DNA of 64,000 nucleotides from Zygnema cylindricum (lineage: Eukaryota > Streptophyta > Zygnematophyceae > Zygnematales > Zygnemataceae): the NCBI GenBank assembly GCA_037447655.1, contig JBBHKE010001729.1, forward strand, positions 163,554-227,553, written 5' to 3'. Numbering within the stretch: the first letter of the stretch is position 1; every line of letters begins with the position of its first letter. A program made the translations under genes and the position numbers. The notes under the pieces were generated by a model. It ran no database searches. It was not told the origin of the DNA and saw nothing but the letters and a program-made list of their open reading frames with translations. Positions 21,001-32,720 of this stretch are shown one piece after another.

Positions 21001-22090
21001 CACCGTGTATCGCTACTAGTGTTGGGTATCGAGGACCCATTGCCGATATTCGATATATATATCGAATTTCAGGTACCCGATATTCGATATATCGCTTCGA
21101 TATATCGAATTTCAAATTATCGCGATATATCGCCGATATATCGCCGATATATCGTATCGTCGATATAAAAAAAAAAAAAAAAAAAAAAAAATCCCACAAG
21201 TTTTCAAAGCCTCGTGACTTCGGACAAAGTGACTGTAAAATCTTTGCCGGAAAGATATACGGTTTTTTCCTGAAAGTCAGCGGAGTGAAGAGATCTCTGA
21301 GGTACATTGACGAGGTACACTTGTGAAGTACACGTACGTCAAACGCAAGTACGATTTTCCATTCGAAAAAGGTCGGTTTCTAGATGTTTGATGATTCATT
21401 GATTCTTGAGATTTGATAGTCAGCTTACGTGGAACCATTCATATCAGAACACGTATGTAGAACTTATTTAGAAACGATACGCGATGTACCCGATGCCTCT
21501 GTAAAACATACATTTTGCTGTCCGTACTATTACATAGACATCCTCGTGTAACCATACCCCAAAAAAGCAATCATTAGAAGTACAGAATTAGTACTTTTTG
21601 TCGGTTACATTTTGCGGCGTCTACCTTTAAGTCACGGAACGAAAATCACGGCGTACGTGGCGTATTAGACAATTTGACTTTTTCGCAAAAATAACGTAAT
21701 ATAATAAAAAAATAAAAATATTAAATTTAAAAAATACTATATATCGCGATATATATCGCGATATTTTATGTTGGTCGCGGTACGATATATCGAGGACTCT
21801 CCTCGATCGATATTCGATATATCGAATATCGAGATTATCGCGATATGAATTTACCCGATACCCAACACTAATCGCTACTACAGTACTGTAGTGTTAATTA
21901 TTTTCCCGCCACTTAAAAACGACTTTTCTCCGTACACATTTGTCCGATTTTCAATTTGAAACAGCCATTAAGAGGCTGAGAATTTTACCTTTCAATCGCA
22001 ACCGTCAGATCCTCAATCCGACAAGGGTGTACGGAGAAAATATGTATTAATTGGCGAAAAGAACATCAACACTAAAAGCGATTCACGGTG
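21001..22090. mobile_element. MITE family A copy split by a hAT-like insertion
   Basis: The left end TA-CACCGTGTATCGCTAC (21001-21016) and the remainder (from 21871 to GATTCACGGTG at 22090, followed by TA) together make one family A MITE. Its core strings ACACATTTGTCCGATTTTC, TCAATCGCAACCGTCAGATC and GTGTACGGAGAAAA are present. The 862 bases between are the hAT-like element plus one target-site copy. Confidence 0.8.
21017..21870. mobile_element. Non-autonomous hAT-like element, copy 2
   Basis: Perfect 15-bp terminal inverted repeats (TAGTGTTGGGTATCG and CGATACCCAACACTA) lie between exact 8-bp duplications ATCGCTAC (21009-21016 and 21871-21878). An 8-bp duplication with TAGTG ends is the hAT signature. 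Both subterminal regions are dense in CGATATATCG palindromes, as hAT subterminal transposase-binding repeats often are. No transposase is encoded in the 854 bp; an A-run lies at 21168-21190. Confidence 0.9.
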
Positions 22091-22300
22091 TACTTTTGAC
22101 TGGAGCCTTCTGGAATTCACCGAAACCATGAAACAAATAAAATGCGTAGCATTCAATACTGTATTCTCGGAGGTGACAAATAAAATTATAAAATAAAGTA
22201 TGAAATAAAGCAAAACAAAAGCAGAACTAGCTACAATATAAAACAAAATATTCAAAATTGGAGCAGTTTCAGCTTTTTGATTAGGCTCGTTATTTGATCC

Positions 22301-22518
22301 ATGGAGGAGCTCCTCAAGACCTGCCAGAGGGAGGAATGGTCCAAGGCTATTCGCTCGATTCAAGGGATTATGAGGGAACAAGGGGAGAGTCCTAGCTTGC
22401 TGTGGTAAACTCTCTCTCTTTCTCTCCCTCGCCTCTCCCCTTCCCTCCCCCTCCTCTCTCTCTCTCTCGTTCCCTCTCTCTTTCTGCGTGTTCTCTCTCT
22501 CTCTCGCTCTCTCATTCT

Positions 22519-22565
<47 letters not shown>

Positions 22566-25500
22566 CTTTCTCTCAGCTCTTACCTTCCTCTGTCCCTTCC
22601 ACATGCCCTCAATCCTCTCGGAACACAACCCTAGGAGCACATTATTGGAATTCCGTTTTCGGGGAAATCATTACATGTACAACTCACATGAATAACTACA
22701 TAACTACATAATTACATAATGTAATTACCTAATTACACAATATAATCACATAATTACATAATATAGTTACATAATTACATAATTACATAATTACATAATT
22801 ACATAATTACATAATTACATAATTACATAATTACCCAAATACATAAATGCATAAAATACGAAACCAGATAAATGCATGAGTAAATAAATAAACAATAAAA
22901 CCATGAAGCAAATAAGTAATTTTCCAAATTTCCATGCTTAAATAAATAAGTTTTCATGCCTAAATAGGGTTTTCCACTTTTTTAGTGCTCGGCTCAAATT
23001 TTAAACTTTTGAAGCAGGATTCTCTTTTTGTTTATTATTATTTTTGGCTAATTCGTTTGGGGTATATTTTAATTCATCACTCATCAGCACTCATCTTGTA
23101 ATAGAATTGGAAAGGATCATTGTTACTGTTTGTTTTCCCTGCTTATTATTCCCCCTCTCTCTCTCTCTCACTCTCTCTCTCTCCATATATATGTATTTCT
23201 TTATCTTATGCTGGCATTTATAGGTATTTCGGCCTTGGCCATTTGGAACTTGTGTTTCTATTTCTTTTCCAACCTTTTTTTTTGATTTTTTATTATATAT
23301 ACACGTGTATATATATATATTTTATATTTTATGGTGGCAGTAATAGATCTTTCTGCTATGGCCATTTGGAACTTCACAAACATGCTTTAAAAGACGCCGA
23401 AAAAGCACTTTCTCTTGATCCTTCCTATGCCTTGGCATATCTGAGGAAAGGTAGGCTGGCTCCCCCATCAAAACATTTGTAAAACCATTCATAAAAAAAT
23501 TTGTAAATACATTGATAAAAACATTTATAAGAACACATTTGTAAAAACATTTGTAAACACTTTTCTAAACGCATTAGTTTTTGCATTTATAAAAAGATTT
23601 GTAAAGACATGAAAACATGTGTAAAAACACTTGTAAACACGTTTGTAAACGCATTTGTGGACACATTTTGTCAACACATTTAACACATTAAACGTTCGTA
23701 AAAACAGTTGCAAAACATTTGTTTAAGCGTACATGTGTAATATTATTCGCAAAAGCACTCGTGAAAACATTTATGGTAGCATTAAAGATTTGTGAAAGTC
23801 ATTTGTTAAGACTTTTGTGAGTACTTTCTTAAAAATATTCGTAAAAGCATCTATAAAAACATTCGTATAACACTTGTAGAAACATTTGTTAAGACATTTG
23901 TAAAACAATTTGTAAAGCAATTTTGAATTTTTTAGACTCTCCATTCAAGATTCATGAATCGAAACAAAAAGAAAAATTGAGTAAACCTGCGGTAAGATGC
24001 TGAATTGCAATTATTTTTTTTGTATCTTTCTTTGAAAACGAATCTGTGATGGTTTTTATGATGAAAATAATGTCAACCGCTTATGCTTCACCAAATCTTC
24101 AAGTAATTCCAAAATGCTAGCTTAACTTAATGAAGATTTTTTGGAGGAGCTAAAAACTGTTTTTCATTTGAATTAGAAAATGGCTCTTGGCATTAAGAGG
24201 CATGTTTTCTTTTTCGAATTGGGAATTTAAGGTTGTTTTATTTTTTTAGGCACCTTATCTCTCCCCTTCTGTCTCATTCCCTTTTCTCTCCCTCTCCTTT
24301 CCTCTCTTCCTTTCTCCCACTCCTTCTCTTCGCTCCCTCACTTTCTTCCTTTTACCCTCTCCTTGATTACATCCAACAGTGGCTCATAGCTTTTGAGAAA
24401 TTATGGGTTTCATACAATTTATCATTTAATTTGATGGTTCCATGTTTTTATTTGTAGTTACTTTTTTGAAATCGGGAAGCTGTCTTTATAACAATTATTT
24501 TTCCAGTATGTGTTGGCTTGTTAACGTCAGCTTCTCCGGAGAGGGGGAGAGGGAAAGAGGGGAGAGGGGAGAGGGTAGAGGGGGAGATGAAGAGAGGGGC
24601 GATCAAAATTTGGACTTCGTTAACCCAGTTAAGGTGTTGCAGGGAATGCTCTAAACAAGCTTGAAAAACGGAAGGAAGCGGTAACAGCATGGAAAGCCGG
24701 TCGACAAACATGTATAGAGAAACAGTTAGATTTGGAGCTCTGTTTGACTTTCTCAAAACTATTGGATGAGACACAAAATACTCTAGATTTTAGGGATTTG
24801 CGTGCTGACGTGGCAGAAAGTCAGTCAACTTCGAAAGCTCAACATAACGAGTCAGGTCCACCTGGTCAACCTTTACAGTTAAAATCTTTACCAGTATTAG
24901 AAAACTCACAGAGCCAAAGTCAACCTGCGGGAATACCAGTTTTGTCCTCTTCCCAGAATCCTGCTGTCTCTGATTCAGTAAGCCCGAGAAAACTAAACAA
25001 GTGCTCTGACGTAAATAATGACGAAAAGGTAGTTGACAAAGGACAAGGTACAGAGTCTTCTTCGGCCAATCAAGTGGCAAATGGTAGGAAAGAAATTAAT
25101 GGGGAACTTGCGAAAAGTATTAAGGGAGGACCTCCTCAAAGTCTTCAAAGTCTTATGCATGATGTCAAGCTAAGAAAGACAGACAAAGGTCAATTTGTCA
25201 ACATCGATTTGCGACTTTCGTTGGGCATTCAAAAGGTGGTGACAACTCTTCATACTTTTCAGTAAGATTGATAAACGTTTTTACGATGTGATTTTTCTTC
25301 CATTATACTTTTGCCACTTTGGATGCGTTTTTTTTTTGTTTTTTTTTGGAGCAAGGTTTGGATGGTTATGAGGTGGAAAATACGAAACGCGTGGTTTTTT
25401 CCTTTGTGTTTTTTTTTCTTTTGTTACTTATTTTTTGCAGGTCAATTCTGGTCAATTTGAGGAGGCCATCGATTTGTTTACCAAGGTCAGATATCGCCTC

Positions 25501-28034
25501 TCCACCATGGTACTCTCATTAAATGAAATTTTTAGCACGTTAAATTTCAAGAATAAAACATGTACATCTATGGACAATTAATATCTTTTGGCTTGATGTG
25601 CAATTTGGGAGTTGGTAGAAGCATCAGATATCCAGGAATATAAATATTTGTACTATCCCAGCCTCATGTTTCTGGCCGATAAACAATTTTGACCAACATC
25701 CTTCTTTGGATTGTACTGTTTTGAAATTGTTAACTTCTTTCTTGTCTAATAACAATTGTTGTTGGCAAGAACTCTCCTGGTTTAGGGTGTTAAAAGACCA
25801 TAGAAAATGTTTATATCGTGAGTGTTTGTTCATCTATCATTTCAAACTTGCCGATTTTTGTATTTTTTCTTAACTTTTTTCCAAATGTATAATCACAGAA
25901 GCCTCTGGACATTATCATTAGTATCAATTTTGTACCTTAATTGTACGAATGTTTTGAATATTTGCTAACGACTAAAACTATTGTTATTACCTCAGGTAAT
26001 TGTTGAAGATGAGAAGGCAGTGGGTGCCTATGTTGGACGAGGGACTGCCTATGCTTTCCAAAGGAAACTTGAGAAGGCAATCGGGGATTTTACCAAAGTA
26101 AGACCATAAATTAATATTTTTATTCTATGTGTATTTCAAGGTTTTTTCAATTAAAAAGCTCAAACAAGTTTACACCTGATGGTTTCTTGAGTCAGAACTA
26201 CGTTTTCGAGTTAAAAAACACAAAACACAAGTAGTGTAAACCTAAAGGTTGTAGCAGTTGTATACCATTTTCAGGGTTTCTGCGATGTTTTTTGCATCGT
26301 TTCATTAGACCCACAGAATTCATAACCTTTTTCCTTTCTGACTAGAGAATCGTGATGGATCGAGGACCTTTTTTCTCTTTCCTTTTCGAGGTTTTTTCCT
26401 TTTTCTTTTTTCGTGATCGTGAATCTTGATAGTTGTACATGTTTTAGGACTGTCGTATTACATTCCAAAATTTAACTTGATTAAATCAGGAGGTCATGTT
26501 AGCATTATTATAAAAGGATTACAGGAGGTCATATTATTATTAAAAGCCTTGGATTTGTGGAGTGTTGCTTGTAGTGGTCTGCGTTTCTTTTGGTTTTTTG
26601 TTTATTTCATACTGTTTAAAAGTATGGATGGTATTTTCTCTTTAAAACCTGTCTGCCTTCTTTTGTCTCCAAATTGTAAGATCTGGAGGTATTGAGTTCT
26701 AAACTTGTCTTGGCCAAAATTTAAAATAATTTCCAAAATTTCCACCCAAAATAAGTACGGTCTGTATTAGTTAGTGGAAAGTGCGATCATCTTCACGAAT
26801 TGGTGATATCGCTGTTTAGTTTTTTGGGATATTTTATTTTGGGAAATTTTACTTTCAGGCTATTGATTTGGAGCCTCGAGTCGCAGAAGCATGGAAAAGA
26901 AGAGCACAAGCGAGAAGTGCTTTAGGTTTTTCAAAAGATGTAAGTTTCAAACCCTAAAAGTTTTGGATTACGGCAAAGCATGAAAATACACATAGAATTG
27001 AAAGCTTGAAGATACTAGACCAATAACCATTGAATTTTAAGGACCAGATTAAGATCAAGCTCGACATTAATAAGATTAGAATTAAGGGCTAGATAATGGT
27101 CAAGACCAAGGTTTGGAAAAAATAAGATAAAATATTAAGAGATAAAGATAAAGGATTAAGAGTGCCGAATCGAGGTGGAAATGGGTATACCACATAAGAT
27201 CTCGGCTTCTCCCTTCAACTCTATTTCTGCTTATAGAGAATGTTAACTCGCAAATTGATGAGAAACTTTTTGAAATATTGGATTGTTGGGACCATAGTTA
27301 AGGATGGAATGTTGAGTTTGTGAAGGGTTTTGTATGATTTGAAAATGCAACATGTACTTCAGAAATAAATTGTTGAACTTTCTCACTGTGAGAATTTTAA
27401 TCTCAGAAACTTTCTTTGTTTTTACTTCAATCTCAGAAGTTTTCTTTGTTTGTACTTCAATCTCGGAAATTTTCTTTGTTCCTACTTCAATCTCGGAAAT
27501 TTTCTTTGTTTTTTATGGAAAAGGTGGTCAACGATTTCACCGAAGCTTTAAAATTGGAGCCGGGGTCCATGGAAGTTCTTTTGGAACGAGGTAAGATTTA
27601 GAAAGAAGATAAGATAAGATAAGATAAGATAAGATAAGATAAGATAAGATAAGATAAGATAAGATAAGATTTAGATAAGATAAGATAAAGGTTCATGTTT
27701 AAGATGAAGATGTGATAAGATAAGATAAGATTCATGCTAAGATTCATGTAAGATTTAGAAATTCATGGTTTGTAAAGGTTATTTCAGTGCTTCTGGGCCA
27801 CTTTTGAGGGGTATTTGAAAAGTTTTTAGATTATTTAAGTGTTTATTCTAGGATAGTGTTTTTCCGGGTTTTATGGGGTTTGTCATGATTGCTCATTTGC
27901 AGTGTCATTTTCTTTGATCATTTTGAAAATTTCCCTCCAGTTTTTTGAATCTTTATCTCAAGAATACACATCCTTTCAATGTTTCCCTATAAAGCGTAAT
28001 TGGATCTTAAACAAATGCCTGTAATACCCAACTC

Positions 28035-28114
<80 letters not shown>

Positions 28115-28462
28115 ATGTTAAGTTTTCTGTTTGTTTTTGTGTCTGTGTGTGCGCTCGTGATTTTTTGATTTTTTTAGAGATTTTAAAAGTTATAATTTTT
28201 TTGCCATCATTGGTGTAGTACATGTTACCGAAGGTGACTTTTGTCTTTAAGGATGGCATCAATGGGATTTACAGGCCACAATAAAAGTTGTACAAGTGAT
28301 AAACTTGCTGTTAAATCCACACTAAAAGTGGTGCAAATGGGATTATTGAGAATATTTGCAGGAATTGTACTTTTAAAGTGTAAGGAATTCCAAAAAGCGG
28401 TCGAGGATTTCAAACAGTGTGTGAAGATTAACTCAACCAATAAAACAGTTTGGAATTACTTG
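22301..28462 (+). CDS. SRFR1: SRFR1-like tetratricopeptide-repeat protein, N-terminal half (3' end missing)
   Basis: Eight exons with GT-AG borders: 22301-22404, 23341-23450, 24643-25235, 25441-25485, 25996-26097, 26859-26939, 27524-27590 and 28362-28462. They total 1203 nt, 401 whole codons. The start MEELLKTCQREEWSKAIRSI and the junction CNRSFCYGHLELHKHALKD match the N-terminal TPR of plant SRFR1 (SUPPRESSOR OF RPS4-RLD 1), a negative regulator of effector-triggered immunity that works with immune receptors and TCP factors. Exon 3 includes the low-complexity linker. Exons 4-8 carry further TPRs, including RGTAYAFQRKLEKAIGDFTK and AWKRRAQARSALGFSKD. About 600 C-terminal residues expected from the family are not found. 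The gene runs into a polypyrimidine intron and then the 750-N gap. Confidence 0.85.
22410..22565 (+). repeat. Polypyrimidine and CT microsatellite in SRFR1 intron 1
   Basis: CTCTCT and CCCTCC units directly after the intron 1 donor; the pure CT run is about 22525-22560. Confidence 0.85.
22690..22850 (+). repeat. Intronic minisatellite (10-bp ATAATTACAT unit)
   Basis: About 15 tandem copies of TACATAATTA, becoming perfect between about 22758 and 22830, in SRFR1 intron 1. Confidence 0.85.
23460..23930 (+). repeat. Intronic minisatellite (AAAACATTTGTAAACAC type)
   Basis: Imperfect copies of an approximately 12-18-base unit, alternating AAAACA and TTTGTAA, occupy the start of SRFR1 intron 2, immediately after the donor. 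Confidence 0.8.
27604..27730 (+). repeat. Pentanucleotide repeat (ATAAG)n
   Basis: About 13 perfect ATAAG units from 27605 to 27670, then degenerate copies. It starts just after the intron 7 donor GTAAGA of the SRFR1-like gene, from which it may have expanded. Confidence 0.9.
28040..28111 (+). repeat. CT dinucleotide microsatellite
   Basis: About 36 uninterrupted CT units in SRFR1 intron 7. Confidence 0.95.
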
Positions 28463-28600
28463 GTTTGTTACCCTCATTTTTTACAAATTCTCTTTCATGG
28501 CCCATTACAAGGATCCCCTCCCGCTGTGTCTCTCTCTCTCTTTCCTCTCTCTTTCTCTCTCTTTTTCTCCTCTTTTTCTCCTCCTCTTTTTCTCCTCCTC

Positions 28601-29350
28601 NNNNNNNNNNNNNNNNNNNNNNNNNNNNNNNNNNNNNNNNNNNNNNNNNNNNNNNNNNNNNNNNNNNNNNNNNNNNNNNNNNNNNNNNNNNNNNNNNNNN
28701 NNNNNNNNNNNNNNNNNNNNNNNNNNNNNNNNNNNNNNNNNNNNNNNNNNNNNNNNNNNNNNNNNNNNNNNNNNNNNNNNNNNNNNNNNNNNNNNNNNNN
28801 NNNNNNNNNNNNNNNNNNNNNNNNNNNNNNNNNNNNNNNNNNNNNNNNNNNNNNNNNNNNNNNNNNNNNNNNNNNNNNNNNNNNNNNNNNNNNNNNNNNN
28901 NNNNNNNNNNNNNNNNNNNNNNNNNNNNNNNNNNNNNNNNNNNNNNNNNNNNNNNNNNNNNNNNNNNNNNNNNNNNNNNNNNNNNNNNNNNNNNNNNNNN
29001 NNNNNNNNNNNNNNNNNNNNNNNNNNNNNNNNNNNNNNNNNNNNNNNNNNNNNNNNNNNNNNNNNNNNNNNNNNNNNNNNNNNNNNNNNNNNNNNNNNNN
29101 NNNNNNNNNNNNNNNNNNNNNNNNNNNNNNNNNNNNNNNNNNNNNNNNNNNNNNNNNNNNNNNNNNNNNNNNNNNNNNNNNNNNNNNNNNNNNNNNNNNN
29201 NNNNNNNNNNNNNNNNNNNNNNNNNNNNNNNNNNNNNNNNNNNNNNNNNNNNNNNNNNNNNNNNNNNNNNNNNNNNNNNNNNNNNNNNNNNNNNNNNNNN
29301 NNNNNNNNNNNNNNNNNNNNNNNNNNNNNNNNNNNNNNNNNNNNNNNNNN
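28601..29350. other. Assembly gap (750 N)
   Basis: Exactly 750 undetermined bases after a CTCCTC repeat in the intron following SRFR1 exon 8. Open frames spanning it are meaningless. Confidence 0.95.
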
Positions 29351-29380
29351 TTTGAACTACGTCTGAAACCAGATAAGTAA

Positions 29381-29575
29381 GCCCCTCGTAGGCTGTTTGA
29401 ACAGGAAGAACAGTATATACAGCTACTAGAGGAAGAACGACCGGGGAGAGAAAGGGAGTATGTAGAACAGTTCTGTTACGAATTGTGGGTGAAAAGGTAC
29501 TGTCTGAACCCCCTTCACCTTATGACAGAACCTCAGAAACATCCTGCCCTAGCAGGGTCAATGCTCCCCGAATGA
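29381..29575 (+). pseudogene. Orphan open frame at gap edge, possible exon fragment
   Basis: On the plus strand a frame reads RRLFEQEEQYIQLLEEERPG and later EYVEQFCYELWVKRYCLN, closing at TGA 29573. The composition looks like a real acidic helical protein, not simple repeat. No start or splice signal can be assigned. It does not match the SRFR1 C-terminus as I know it. Its last 15 or so bases overlap the Copia RT remnant on the other strand. Confidence 0.3.
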
Positions 29576-30200
29576 ATAGACCAAAGTCTGCATCAAGTTT
29601 GGAGAAGCCTTCACGGAGGAGGATTGCCTCCAGGTGCTTATCCCAAACCCTAGGAGCCTGCTTAAGGCCATAGAGGGATTTAAGGAGACGACATACCAGA
29701 TGTTCAGAACCCGGGGATACATACCCTTCCGGTTGCTGGAGGAAGATTTCTTCGGTGAGAGTGCCGTAGAGAAAGGCAGTCGTGCCAGTCATGGGCAGCT
29801 GCAAGGGAGAGAAGGATCCGAATGGATGTGAATTTCGCAACCGGGGCGTAAGTTTCAGTGAAGTCGACCCCCTCCTTTTGAAGAAAACCTTTAGCTACAA
29901 AGCGAGCTTTAAACCTGTCAAGCATGCCGTCGGATTTTGTTTTGACTCTGAAAACCCACTTGGGGCCAATGACCTTTCTGCCTGGGGGAAGTGAGGTAAG
30001 TCTCCAGGTGCCATTCCGGAGGAGGGATGAAAATTCAGAATCTGTGGCAGCCTTCAATTCAACGGCTTGAGGACCAGCCATGGCAGCAGAGAAGGTAAGA
30101 GGAACAGGAATTGTAGAAATTGTGGCAGAGTTTGCAGCACCATGGTGGAGATTATGCGCCTGGAGGCGGTCACTTCTTCGAAGGGCAGGTGCGGATGGAG
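29560..30200 (-). pseudogene. Copia reverse transcriptase, N-terminal two thirds (element 2)
   Basis: The frame includes GTWRLTSLPPGRKVIGPKWV, RFVAKGFLQKEGVDFTETYA and, after a frame change near 29830, LKSLYGLKQAPRVWDKHLEA. It ends before the catalytic DD. Confidence 0.85.
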
Positions 30201-30449
30201 GGATTTTGTATGGGGTTTCGGTTGGAAGTATTGGAGAGAGAGAGTAGGGGTCAGAAATTGTACGAGTGATAGGGGATGGTGTGGAAAGAGGGAGTAAACC
30301 CGATAGGGATCGTGTGAGAGTGGATGGAGGCAAGGAAAGCAGTTTGGGAGAGGTCAGAGGGAGGATGACAGAAATTGGATCGGAGGAGGCAGAGGAAATG
30401 GGGGAGAAATGTGGGGAGGGGGGAGATGTGGGAGGAGGCAAAGTGATAA

Positions 30450-31125
30450 TGGCATCATGAAGTTTGAGAAGGAGTGGTGTTTCGTTGAAGGTGACGTCAC
30501 GACTGAGGACTACTTGACGTTCTTTTGTCAACCAAATGCGGTATGCCTTGGATTCGGTGTTGTAGCCGACTAAAACGACATTTTTGGCGCAGCTCTGCCA
30601 TTTTCCAACCAGTGTCAAGTTCTTGATCCATGCCTCCCGGCCGAATATACGAAGGTGAGAGACTTCCGGTTTAGTGGCGTGCCAGGCTTCGTACGGTCGT
30701 AAGGCTTCGTACGGTCATACGGAGTAACAGGGAGTACGGAAGTTGGACAACGATTTCGAATGTAGTTTGCCGTCGAGACAGATTCCGCCCAAAATGTGGT
30801 GGGCAGACCGACGTAATGCAACATGGAATGTGCCATGTTGAGAAGAGTTTGATTATAACGTTCTGAAACCCCATTCTGTTGAGGAGTATTGAGGAGTATA
30901 GGGGGTAGTTGATTGGTGAGATATTCCGTTAGCCGCAAGAAAAGAGGAAAATTCGTTGGAGAAGTATTCACCTCCGTTATCTGTACGGAGGGTTTTAATG
31001 CGACTGGATAATGAATTCTCAACGAGGGCTTTGTACTCAGTAAATTTTTGAAAGGTGTGGATCAAGCGTACTGGGCGTGTGGATCTGGCCAAAGTGAGTT
31101 GCCGTAAGAGCGGCGTTGTTGCCAA
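30450..31125 (-). pseudogene. Copia integrase core and C-terminal region (element 2)
   Basis: Frames 31125-30853 and 31022-30615 carry IKTLRTDNGGEYFSNEFSSF (second catalytic Asp) and the Glu-containing QQNGVSERYNQTLLNMAHSM. They are followed by the C-terminal GYNTESKAYRIW block in the frame below 30618. A short duplicated stretch around 30690-30720 (CTTCGTACGGTC twice) interrupts the reading. Confidence 0.8.
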
Positions 31126-31440
31126 GGAGGATCATCATTGGTGGACAGAGAGGAGAAATGGTGGTAAACCAATCCGAGCGGTAGGAGAGATGGTGAGATG
31201 CACCGGAATCCACTATCCAGGAGTAAAAAGAATCTGCAGAATCGAGTGAAGATGTTGTTTGTAACGCATATCTAAACTCAGAGGATGGATGAACGTACGG
31301 ATTAGTGGGAGTGGGATTTGGTAACTCTAAATTCGGTGAATGTTGACCATAGACATACTGAGGGTACGGAGTGGAAGGTAACGGAAAATGGTCAGCAACA
31401 TGTTGCTGGCCGTATAAGGTGGATTGGACGAAGGATTTGT
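31037..31440 (-). pseudogene. Copia aspartic protease and integrase N-terminus (element 2)
   Basis: The frame has WIVDSGASHHLSYRSDWF, the DSGA active-site motif of a Copia protease, preceded by a Pro-rich linker. It is in a different frame from the zinc knuckle upstream and from the integrase downstream. The integrase zinc finger and the first part of its core between 31100 and 31037 look deleted. Confidence 0.75.
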
Positions 31441-32297
31441 CTGCACAAAAGTTGCACAAAAGTGGCGTTGACTGATGGTTGAATAACATCAGCCGCTGAT
31501 GCTTGACCGGAATAGATACTTCGCCCAGCATTTTGTCCTCGTCCAGCTCGCCACCCATAATTTCCTTGACGATCGTGTTTGCGCTTGAGGATTGGACACG
31601 CATCAATAACGTGATCCGGTGCACGACAATAACGGCAAGATGAGCTTTTTGCGTTGCGATTGGATGGAGGAAAGGTGGCCAGAGCCGCTCCAGGGATCAA
31701 GGAAAAATTGTGTTTCGTTTCCTCGTGAACCAAACCAGCAGTTAAGGATGGGATGGTGACAGCTGTAGAAGAAATGTCGATTGAGGAAATAAATGTTGAA
31801 TAGGACGCCGGAAGACCGCCCAAGATCGCAGAAATTATGTCTTCATCCGAGACAGCAGCTCGAACAGTTTTGAGTCGTCCAGCAATAGATGTGATAGAGT
31901 TGACGTAGAATTGGATAGATTTTGCAAGATTTTTCTGAGCAGCGTTGAGCTGGCGTCGAAGAAGCAATTTGTTTGGCCAGGATTTGTTCTCATATGCTGT
32001 GGACAGAAGTGTCCAAGCACCGTGAGCCGAGGTGGCGTCACGAATGAGATCAAGTTGCGAGGGTTCAAGTGCGAGTACCAGCCTAGAGTGAGCCTCCTCG
32101 TTACAAATGAGCCACGCGGATTTAGCGGCGGTATCGGAAGGTTCCCCTTCGCTTCCGTTAATAACGGACCAAAGTTTTTCACGCCTGAAAAGGTGTTCAA
32201 TCTGATATTTCCATCCGTAGAAATCTGTGCCATTGAATTTGGCAACGGTATTAGAACTAACGGGGAAAGGCCCATAACCTATTGAATGAGACGTCAT
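31380..32297 (-). CDS. Copia gag polyprotein start (element 2)
   Basis: The frame begins MTSHSIGYGPF at 32297. It contains the Copia gag region (KFNGTDFYGWKYQIEHLFR, ending ILGGLPASYSTFISSI) and a zinc knuckle CRYCRAPDHVIDAC (C-x2-C-x4-H-x4-C). This protein packages the element's RNA into virus-like particles. The frame is open for about 300 residues and then shifts into the protease frame around 31500-31400. Confidence 0.85.
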
Positions 32298-32720
32298 GGT
32301 AACAGACAGAAATACAGAAAGAACAGACAGAGAATGGCAAATGAAAAATGATTGCAAATAATATTAAAACTGGTAACTTTTACAATGAAAACAAAAGATT
32401 AAAATAGTAACATTGTGTCACGTAGTACAAGTCTGACAGACTAATCTACAGCCTGTAGTGATCCCGAAGGGTCACTTGCCTTTTCCAGTGTGACGAAAGG
32501 GCAAGATGACCTTTAAGTAAGAAAGAAGAAAGATCAGATCTAAAATATCTAAAACTGAATCTAACTAAATCCAGGACAGAGGTACAGAGAGTAAATGACG
32601 AGAATCAGAATACTAGACTGCGTTATCTAGTCAGAATACTAGACTGCGTTATCTAGTACTAAGTCATTTAGAACTAAGTTTGTAGCAAAGGAGAATTAGG
32701 AAGAATTCAGAATTCCAACA

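Larger units (their letters stand above)
29560..32720 (-). mobile_element. Ty1/copia retrotransposon 2 (3' truncated)
   Basis: Minus strand, from right to left: TGTTGGAATT at 32720 as the likely 5' LTR start, gag with a zinc knuckle, protease, integrase and RT. The RT stops just before its YVDD motif near 29565; RNase H and the 3' LTR are missing or lie in the gap. It is better preserved than element 1, but frames change between gag-protease, integrase and RT. A 26-base tandem duplication lies in the LTR region at about 32617-32670. Confidence 0.9.

Noticed and set aside
22402-22695. Ser/Leu-rich 97-residue open frame
   Set aside because: Produced by CT-rich microsatellite DNA in SRFR1 intron 1; no non-repetitive coding signal.
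23460-23930. Possible telomere-like or CRISPR-like repeat array
   Set aside because: Units are short, imperfect and without unique spacers; they are not TTTAGGG-type and lie in an intron of a plant gene.
28241-29380. 379-residue frame spanning the assembly gap
   Set aside because: Most of it is undetermined sequence. Only 28362-28462 is supported as an exon; the flanking parts are intron.
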